Shown here: positions 57,329 to 64,000 of the stretch, in pieces
How the letters are laid out: the number at the start of each line of letters is the position of its first letter
Position numbering within the stretch: the first letter of the stretch is position 1
Source of the DNA: Xenoacremonium recifei
Lineage: Eukaryota; Ascomycota; Sordariomycetes; Hypocreales; Nectriaceae
DNA: 64,000 bases
Direction: 5' to 3'
NCBI GenBank assembly: GCA_012184525.1
Contig: WOFQ01000074.1
Span: forward strand, 44,421 to 108,420
Notes under the pieces: model-generated
The model's database searches: none
The model's input: the letters and a program-made list of their open reading frames with translations, nothing else
Told to the model about the DNA's origin: nothing
Program-made: the position numbers and the translations under genes

Positions 57329-58526
57329 ATGGCCGTTGAAGCCACACGTCCCACCAATACCTTTTTCGAAAAAATCGCGGAAGACCCCGCGAAGGGCCTT
57401 CCTTCGTCATGGTTTGCCTCGGAAAAGATATACGAGCTTGAAAGACGAGCCATTTTTTCGCGAGAATGGCTGCTTATTAGCCACAAGTGCCGGCTTCAGG
57501 AGGTTGGCCGCTGGCTCAGATTCGATATTGGCGGCTACCCCATTATCCTAGTACGAGATCGTGCTGGAAACATCAACGGCTTTCATAATGTTTGTAGGCA
57601 TCGTGCATACAACATTGTTGATGGAGATCAGGGTAAAGCCAGTATCCTCGCCTGCAAGTACCATGGGTGGTCTTATGGTCTCAACGGAAAGCTTGCTAAG
57701 GCTCCTGGTTACCAGGAGGTACCCGAGTTCAAGAAAGAAGAGAATGGGCTTTTCCCCGTCCATGTAAAACAAGACTCGCAAGGACTTATTTGGATTAATC
57801 TCGACGGCAGCAAGGTGCCAGAGGTACCATGGAACGATACCACGGGGGACGCCGGAATAACATCGCAATCCGCACTCCGATTTGATAATCTCTCGTACGA
57901 TCATAGTCAGTCTGTCGATGTCATGTACAATTGGAAGTTGGCGATGAAGTCCTACGGGGTCATTTCTGAGCAAGCAGAGGGCGAAGGGTCGATCATTTCC
58001 AGCTCTAACTTCTGCAACACCTGCATTACGACATCGTAAGTACCTCTCATTGAACCGTCATAGCATTTCAAGCTGAAAAGCCTATTACAGAACGGGTGAC
58101 ATGCTCATTCGGAGGGTGATCCCTCGAGGAACACAGAAGACGTCAATTGTGTACGAGGTCTACAAAAACGGACAGGTGTCTGACGAGGCCTCCAACATAA
58201 TTAACGGAATATTACGACGCGCCCTAACGAAAGATGAGGATATAGGCAACGGCCAAGAAAAGGGTCTTGACTCTGATCCAGTCAGGGCCCAATTGGAGCT
58301 CAAGCTTGGAGAGGTTTCGTTGCCCATCTGGGAGCAGGTGCACAAGGCTGTTGTCCAGCATTACGAGCGTGAGCAACTGAAAGGCCAAGAACTCTGGCCT
58401 GCTCATCAATCTGCCCACAATAAAGACCAAGGAAGCCAAGACAACATATTGTTCTGTTCAAATTTGGGTTGCTGGAAGAAGAAACACACTTCGGGCCCTA
58501 TTGTAGATATTGAATCCCTGTTCTAA
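57329..58526 (+). CDS. Rieske-oxygenase paralogue lacking the mononuclear-iron site
   Basis: About 380 residues in two exons (57329-58035, 58091-58526). The Rieske domain is complete: FHNVCRHRAYNIV (CxH) and ILACKYHGWSYGLNGKLAKA (CxxH), spaced as usual, with RRAIFSREWLLISHKCRLQ before it. After VMYNWKLAMKSYG (about residue 205) the expected NECYHC...H iron motif is missing and the frame goes straight to VISEQAEGEGSIISS, a loss of about 60 residues. The segment that should hold the later acidic ligand is also unlike the family (ALTKDEDIGNGQEKG). The result looks like a dedicated [2Fe-2S] electron-transfer subunit. Its defect is exactly complementary to that of the paralogue 3 kb upstream. Confidence 0.88.
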
Positions 58527-59039
58527 GCAACACCTCAAAAAGATTATCCAGACCTAGGTTGTATATCTTGCAGTACTTAAACCCTCGAGTCTACAAGTTT
58601 TCAAACTCAGAAATGTAAATACGATAGGATATAGAAAGGCCAAAGCAGCGAGGGGCATATTTTCGCATGGTGAGGCAAACGTTAACCTGTGACAGCTGAT
58701 TGTGACAGCTGACCGTAACATGAACATTGAGAATCAGCAAGTAGAGCAGGGTCGATCAAGGTTAGCATGGACATCTCAAATGCCATAGCCAGATGCGAAC
58801 TTGAGTCCTTCAAATTGTTCAAGCCAATCCTACTGGAAGCGAATATTCTGTCAATGCGCGTTTCTTTAGTCTTCTCGGCACTATAATACAGTTTCCTGGC
58901 AAACTAGCACGTAGAAGATACTGCAACCCGAACATCCCCTACATTTCGTCTCACTACATTTCGTCTCAAGCCAATAAGCTATGCTATCTCAGTCCAGAAG
59001 CCAAGGGGTAGTGAAATAAAGGATACCTTATAAGCACTA
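58527..59039. other. Intergenic region, nothing recognised
   Basis: 3' side of the second Rieske-type gene. No coding frame, RNA gene or clear repeat seen. Confidence 0.35.
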
Positions 59040-59420
59040 ATTATCAGTTACTCCTAGACTAAGTCAGCTTCTTCAGGTTTGACTAATTTTATCTGCTTAT
59101 ATAGCTTCTAGAATATAAAAAGTATTATATCTAGAATAATCGTAATATAATAAACAAAAAAGGTCTATATATCCTAAGGGGTAAAACTGGTATAGCTATA
59201 GATAAGCAGGATAAGAGTCTCTCTAATAAGACCGATCTAAGTATTATATAGCTGGAACTAACTAATATAAGGGAATATACTGCGGTTAACTCCTTAAGTA
59301 ATAATAATGCGGTGAAAGAAGATATATATAATATAAATAACTATATAATTAACTATAAGTGCTCTAAAGTTATTCTATAAGTAGCTCTTTAAATACTATC
59401 TTCTAGAATAAGATCTATTT
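59040..59420. mobile_element. AT-rich relic
   Basis: Very TA-rich sequence (TATAATATAAATAACTATATAATTAACTATAAG-like composition) with no coding frame, similar in texture to 51280-51900. Probably an old, mutated repeat; no element is identifiable. Confidence 0.35.
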
Positions 59421-59523
59421 TTTTGTTATGGACTGGCCTCGTCGCTTCTGCGTACGAGCGTCACAATTGTAATACATAAACTTAAGGAGGAAAAGGGGCT
59501 CTACCAGATCGGGCCCGCATCGG

Positions 59524-59633
59524 GCCTCGAAATTCCAGTTCCCTTTCCAAGACAGGAACCGAAATGTGGGGCCAGTCAGCCTCGAAATTCCAGGTCCCTT
59601 TTCAAGACAGGATCCGAAATGTGGGGTCAATCC
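59524..59633 (+). repeat. Two tandem copies of a 55-base unit
   Basis: Units begin GCCTCGAAATTCCAG at 59524 and 59579 and each contains CAAGACAGGA[A/T]CCGAAATGTGGGG. They differ at only a few bases. They lie in the promoter region of the flavoenzyme gene; function unknown. Confidence 0.75.
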
Positions 59634-59965
59634 AGCTCAGATACTGCGTCAGCTGTTAATGGAGGTAGGTAGCTTCAGCGAGTGGCTACTATGCAGTAGA
59701 GTAAGTTTTGAACCATGACCACAAGCTCAGCATTTTTATCCGTTCCTAGCCGCGATTACTGCTTTCGGAATCGGTGCGAGGCATATAGGAGCTTGGAGAT
59801 GGGCTTCTGTTTAAGAGAGCGAAGACATATAACAACCTTTGCCTAATCTTCAGCAACGAATGACATTCATCGTCATTAACTCTAACTGACACTTCAACAT
59901 TCTCTCTTCCTCGCGCAATACAAATAAAATCCCGACGACTCGCTTAAACTTAGAAGCAGCATAAA

Positions 59966-61109
59966 ATGGTCAAGGTTACTATCTTAGGAGCAGGGTAAGC
60001 ATCCAAATATAATAAGACGGGAGGAATTGCACCGTGTTAATTCTACGATTCGGCTTAGTGTCACTGGCATGACCATTGCCAGCCAGCTTCCCCTCGATTA
60101 TGACATTAAGATCATTGGCAAACACCTCCCAGGCGATCTTGATAAAGCATGGGCTAGTCCCTGGGCAGGTGCTGTCTGGGTTGGAGTGCACAATTCGAAC
60201 TCAGCAGACCAGCAGACTCAGCTTGATGGATTCACTGGGCTATGGAAACTTGCTGAGGAGCACCCCGAATCCAGTGTTCACAAGGCGGAGATGACCGAGA
60301 TTATGGATATTGGTTCTCCTAACGACGTGTGGTATCAGTATAAAGTCCCCGATTTCCGCTTTCTTTCAGAGGAAGAGTTACCGAAAGGAGCCAAGTACGG
60401 TATGAAGTATAAAACGCTTGTTATCACTCCTCAGGTGTTTGTTGTATGGATGCGCGAGAGACTTGAAGCTCGGGGAATCAAGTTTTTGCGAGCTAACGTT
60501 TTGGCCTTGGGTGACTTGAAGGGACTCGGCCACGATGTTCTTATCAATGCCTCCGGACTTGGGTCGGCTACCTTGAACGATATTCGTGACCCGCACTTGA
60601 TCCCATACCGAAATCAATCCTTGGTCATCCGGGATAGCAAATATCAGGGTCTGTATATTCGCCGGGGGCCGAATGGCTACTACTCTACAGCATTTGCACG
60701 GCAAGATGGTCAAGTCTACATGGGTGGACTCCTTACGGCCAATAGCAGAGACCTCGTAGCCTCAGAAGAAACGCGGAAGAAGGTTAGATGGAGTTATTAC
60801 CCTTGAAGTGCTTATCGTGCTAACGGATATTAGATCATTGCTCGAGTCCACGATAATCAACCGCAATACTTCCCGTCCCCTAATATCGAGGATTATGATT
60901 TTGTTGGCGATCACGTCGGATACTGGCCCTCCCGCCTAACCGAACATGGTGGTAACAGAGTGGAAAAGGAGATTCTTGATGGCCAAAAAGTGGTTCATGC
61001 GTACGGCCAATTTGCTGGCGGTTATGTGAACAGCTACGGCATCGCTCTGGTAGTGAAAAGGTTAGTCGATGAGCACTTGTACCATATCAACAAAGTTGCC
61101 AAGCTCTAG
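59966..61109 (+). CDS. D-amino-acid-oxidase-type FAD oxidase, peroxisomal
   Basis: FAD enzyme of the D-amino acid/D-aspartate oxidase family, oxidising an amine or D-amino acid to imine plus hydrogen peroxide. ATG 59966 begins MVKVTILGAG; an intron of about 60 bases follows and the frame resumes VTGMTIASQL, completing the dinucleotide-binding loop. Later: SPWAGAVW, LINASGLGSATL, YIRRGPNGYYST and, after a second intron (about 60782-60832), GYWPSRLTEHGGNRVEKE and HAYGQFAGGYVNSYG. It ends VAKL; AKL is a recognised peroxisomal targeting tripeptide. About 340 residues, normal for the family. Next to the Rieske set it may oxidise an amine they produce. The D-carbamoylase 31 kb away also makes D-amino acids. 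Confidence 0.9.
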
Positions 61110-61646
61110 GGGCTAGTGGCACTATATAGTCTTAGTCTGTCTGCACATGCTCTATAGCGAGTCATTAGGAAAAGAATCTACAATCTTGATATCTATGAGA
61201 TTTGCTTTGAAAATTTAATCCGTTATGACCCCTTAATAATGGATATGCACCTCTACTTCACACAAGGTTTCTCGGAGTCAGCTAACAAGAAGAAATTTCT
61301 ATTCTGGGAACCTATATGAGAATAGTTCCAAAAGCCAACTACTGAGCTCTACACCATGGAGAAGGAGGTGAGTCCGGTCAGGGTTCTGGGGTTATTATCT
61401 TCTATCATGTTCTTACCCAGTGTTGAGAAGGGGTGGTGTTAGCGTCTCAATAGCGCCTGATAACCTTTCAGCGGGAACTGATTATTCCGAACCCGACGGA
61501 CCTATCTTAGTATTCCTCTTAAGGTGGGGAATATCCTTTTAACTCGACAACCCCCTCACCGTGGCAAACTTTACAATCTATAGTCCATTGATTCCCGCCT
61601 ACCAAGTCAACACCAGAATTGTGCATATGCTCATCTGAGACTTCCC
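61110..61646. other. Intergenic region, nothing recognised
   Basis: Promoter side of the Zn2Cys6 gene at 61647. No gene, tRNA or repeat seen. Confidence 0.35.
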
Positions 61647-63137
61647 ATGTCAATGTCGTATCCTCGCATTCGTTTCGCACCATGCAAGACTTTACAAAAT
61701 GCGTGTGTTCCTAGACAGGACGGACGCCACGATCGCGGATCCTCGGCCTCGTTTTCAATAGACAGCTCAGACAAAGGGGTGACACAACGGACCACCAGAA
61801 GTCGTTCTGGTTGCAAGAATTGCAAGAAGCGGCGAATTAAATGCGACGAGACTTATCCCGTCTGCCTTCGATGTCAGCGCCGGGGCTCCCTCTGCCTCCC
61901 CTCCTCTACTCCCGCTCAGTGGAAAATCGATTTGCGCTCTTTGCCAAACCAAGTTCTGGGCCCTTGGACTGCTGATACTACTCCAAACAATAGACTCATA
62001 CAGTACTGGGTAGAGAGCGCTAGCCAGATGATGTCTCTCGACCGAGACCATAATCCACTCTCCCTACCTCTCTTACAACAGTTAGAGCAAAGCCCGTCCC
62101 TTGTCCATGCCGTGCAGAGCGTGAGCGCAGGGCATGAGAACTTCTTTGATCCATCGACTTTCAAGACTTGCTTGAAAGAGCGTGGCCTTGCCTTAAACCT
62201 CTTAAGAGAAGAGCTTCGAACGCAACCGCTACTTTCAATACCGTCGCTCATGACCATATTCCTTCTGGGGGTATCGTCGCCATGGATTGATCCTATATCC
62301 CCGCCAGAAGACTATGGCAAAGAGCACCTCAGAGGTGCTCGCACCGCTATTTATAGCCTGGTTTCTGACACAAAAACGAAGGACACCTCTCTCGTCCAAT
62401 TCCTTCTCGGCTGGTATATACTTTGGGACATGACCTGCGCCTTCATTGAAGATCCTGAATCAAAGAGTTCTGAGTCAATAGATGACCTTCATGATAGTGT
62501 CATCGTCGAAGATTGGAAAACCATCACTGGGTTTCACCCCATGATTGGGTTCAATTCCTCGCTGTATGCCTTGGTAGCGTCACTCAGTAGATACTGCAGG
62601 CGTGTCTACGAGACCCACGCGAGGAAACTCCAATTGGAATCTATCTTTGAAGACCGTCTTCTTCAATGGCAACCACCGACTGATTCAAATCAACATCGAA
62701 CTAGTCTGAGTCTTGCCTACCGAAATTATGGGCTCCTCATGTTATACAATTTTTGCGATCATTCGGAAAGACAGAGGACCATACAAATTCCCAACAATGA
62801 CGGTTCCACGGAAGTCGTCTATGGCACCCATAATGTCATCCAAGTATATGCGATGCAGACAGTACAACTATTGCTGAACGTACCAGTCACAGACGCTGCT
62901 GTAATATTTCAATCACTCCCTCTACTCTGCGCTGCGTCGGAGCTGAAGCCGGAAAGTATGGATCTCCGTATACAAGTTATTCAACGATATAAAGCTTTAT
63001 ATTCTGCTAGCCGCGTGCCGGTTCATTTATGGACTATCAAGCTGCTTACTGAACTCTGGGAACTTCATGATTGCGGAGTAATGTGTTGCTGGATGGAGTT
63101 ATGCTTTTCTAAAGGCTGGAAGCTATCATTCTCCTGA
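61647..63137 (+). CDS. Zn2Cys6 transcription factor (Upc2-like layout)
   Basis: Nuclear regulator of about 496 residues without introns. The zinc cluster is near residues 55-85 (CKNCKKRRIKCDETYPVCLRC followed by QRRGSLC), and the following region begins WKIDLRSLPNQVLGPWTADTTPNNRLIQYWVESAS, as in short fungal regulators with a C-terminal sensing domain. It stands next to the flavoenzyme and is the only regulator beside the Rieske-type cluster, so it is the likely local controller. ATG 61647 and 61653 are both possible starts. Confidence 0.9.
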   Translation: MSMSYPRIRFAPCKTLQNACVPRQDGRHDRGSSASFSIDSSDKGVTQRTTRSRSGCKNCKKRRIKCDETYPVCLRCQRRGSLCLPSSTPAQWKIDLRSLPNQVLGPWTADTTPNNRLIQYWVESASQMMSLDRDHNPLSLPLLQQLEQSPSLVHAVQSVSAGHENFFDPSTFKTCLKERGLALNLLREELRTQPLLSIPSLMTIFLLGVSSPWIDPISPPEDYGKEHLRGARTAIYSLVSDTKTKDTSLVQFLLGWYILWDMTCAFIEDPESKSSESIDDLHDSVIVEDWKTITGFHPMIGFNSSLYALVASLSRYCRRVYETHARKLQLESIFEDRLLQWQPPTDSNQHRTSLSLAYRNYGLLMLYNFCDHSERQRTIQIPNNDGSTEVVYGTHNVIQVYAMQTVQLLLNVPVTDAAVIFQSLPLLCAASELKPESMDLRIQVIQRYKALYSASRVPVHLWTIKLLTELWELHDCGVMCCWMELCFSKGWKLSFS

Positions 63138-63349
63138 TTATTATTATACTTATTGCTAACTACATATAATATTTCGATTCTCTGAGGTGTGTGTCTCCTC
63201 TACTTAATCTATATGCTCTGATAAACCCTTCTCCTCAAACATATATGCTGGAAGTGCACCGCGTTTCCACTTCTGCACTAATCACAGCCTTTAGATCTTA
63301 GGGTTAAGTATTTGCTTGTTTTTTGTTTTTTGTTTTGTTTTATTAATTA
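63138..63349. other. Intergenic, T-rich on the plus strand
   Basis: Includes a TTTTGTTTTTTGTTTTG stretch at about 63318-63342, directly beside the tRNA-like fragment. On the minus strand this is an A-rich tail following that fragment. Confidence 0.4.
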
Positions 63350-63400
63350 ACGTCCTGCAGGAGTCGAACCTGCCTGTTCCCTAGAGGGACAAGAGGACGT
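63350..63400 (-). other. tRNA-like fragment (T-arm and acceptor stem)
   Basis: On the minus strand the sequence contains GGTTCGACTCC, a perfect pol III B-box/T-arm core with pairing GCAGG...CCTGC. ACGTCCT (63400-63394) and AGGACGT (63356-63350) can form a 7-base acceptor-like stem around it, with a small TCCCTCTAGGGA hairpin between. At about 51 nt it lacks room for D and anticodon arms, so it is not an ordinary tRNA. A decayed tRNA or a tRNA-derived SINE with the adjacent A-rich tail are both possible. Confidence 0.35.
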
Positions 63401-63857
63401 GCTCAGCTGGTCTAAGGTAGTTATCGCAGAGGAAGAGGGTAGTCTGAAGATACATAATAGTTTTTCCGCCCGTATTTCTCGCCACTGAGGTCTAGGGTAG
63501 GTCCCGCGATACGCTAGGGGTGGGTCATGGCCTCAGCTTTGAAAACCCACTCAGCTAGTACGCGTCGCTAGTAACGCGCCCCTTTTCTCCCACCTTAGCC
63601 ATTTCGCACCTCAATGCATAAGCTTCGAGTCATCGAGCTCGTGTCCTCGTCCGCGAGGATAGATGCGCAGCAATTGCCGCCAATTTCGACCGGTTTGGAG
63701 GACCGGGTGAACCTGAGTCGTATTTCGGCTGAAACCAGCCCTTCGCGGACTGTACAGCCCCAATAGCGCATACAGCCGCGGAATCAACGAGAGAATCCCG
63801 AACGAACGCCGATAAACAAAGGAAAGGAGGGAAGGGAAGAGAGAGAGGGGACTAGTC
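63401..63857. other. Region with only short frames
   Basis: A 105-codon minus-strand frame at 63611-63928 is Ser/Arg-rich with no recognised motif. No gene is called. Confidence 0.3.
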
Positions 63858-64000
63858 TTAGTGGCGGAGACAGACCTTCTGGAAGAACTGTGCTGTCTCC
63901 GCCAATTTGACGTAGTCTTCAAAGTCAATGCCTATTGCCCGGTTGATGGCTTGCGTGGGTGAGGGTGCGAGCCTCATCCGCAGCTTGCTATCGACCTTGC
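63858..64000 (-). CDS. Partial unassigned ORF at the window edge
   Basis: A minus-strand frame open to the window end gives about 47 residues with a plausible protein character (SKLRMRLAPSPTQAINRAIG, DFEDYVKLAETAQFF) and a TAA at 63860-63858. The start is outside the window. It could be the C-terminus of a host gene or of a retroelement gag-like protein; I do not recognise it. Confidence 0.25.
   Translation of the reverse strand, partial: KVDSKLRMRLAPSPTQAINRAIGIDFEDYVKLAETAQFFQKVCLRH

Noticed and set aside
63350..63420. Ordinary tRNA gene
   Set aside because: Only the T-arm and an acceptor-like stem can be drawn; there is no anticodon arm, and the A-box-like sequence is on the other strand.
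63611..63928. 105-codon Ser/Arg-rich minus-strand frame
   Set aside because: Low-complexity composition, overlaps a better frame at the window edge; no motif.
1..64000. CRISPR arrays, phage or viral genes
   Set aside because: No regularly spaced repeats and no viral replication or capsid motifs; intron-rich fungal nuclear DNA throughout.

Overview
The window is nuclear DNA of a filamentous ascomycete (Pezizomycotina). The evidence is short 50-60 nt GT-AG introns with lariat-like CTAAC/CTGAC boxes, four Zn2Cys6 regulators, an A-T-R NRPS-like reductase, NCS1, Dal5-type and sugar MFS transporters, and AT-rich repeat relics. A Eurotiales member (Aspergillus/Penicillium) is my guess from gene style only; no rRNA or species marker is present.

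Layout. 1-9 kb: 3' end of a sugar transporter, a Dal5-type permease, an M19 dipeptidase, a dynamin-like GTPase and a catechol-type O-methyltransferase. 9-18 kb: an unknown membrane protein, a choline/amino-acid permease, an agmatinase-type ureohydrolase with a signal peptide, and a MATE exporter. 18-32 kb: a hydantoin-type nitrogen-salvage cluster with a Zn2Cys6 regulator, NCS1 transporter (carrying an in-frame TAA), Asp/Glu-hydantoin racemase, 2OG-Fe(II) oxygenase, D-hydantoinase/dihydropyrimidinase, D-carbamoylase and a second Zn2Cys6 regulator. Its promoters share CGACGGGCAA beside GATA sites. 32-44 kb: a small NAD(P)-binding protein, an A-T-R carboxylic-acid reductase, a Zn2Cys6 regulator, an aldo-keto reductase and a sugar-type MFS transporter. 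Three of these promoters share the exact 10-mer CTTATCCGAC. 44-50 kb: an arylsulfatase, a decayed class III aminotransferase cut short by repeat-like DNA, and an MmgE/PrpD protein. 50-53 kb: gene-poor repeat relics.

53-61 kb holds the most striking set. There are two Rieske-oxygenase paralogues. One has lost the Rieske [2Fe-2S] ligand region but keeps the mononuclear-iron motif. The other keeps the Rieske ligands but has lost the iron site. Between them lies a cytochrome b5 + cytochrome b5 reductase fusion, and next to them a D-amino-acid-oxidase-type flavoenzyme with a peroxisomal AKL end and a Zn2Cys6 regulator. I propose a split, complementary two-subunit Rieske oxygenase with its own electron chain. 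The last kilobase has a tRNA-like fragment and an unassigned partial ORF.

All products are read from motifs by eye. No alignment or database search was run, and most exon borders are inferred from reading frame and splice consensus.
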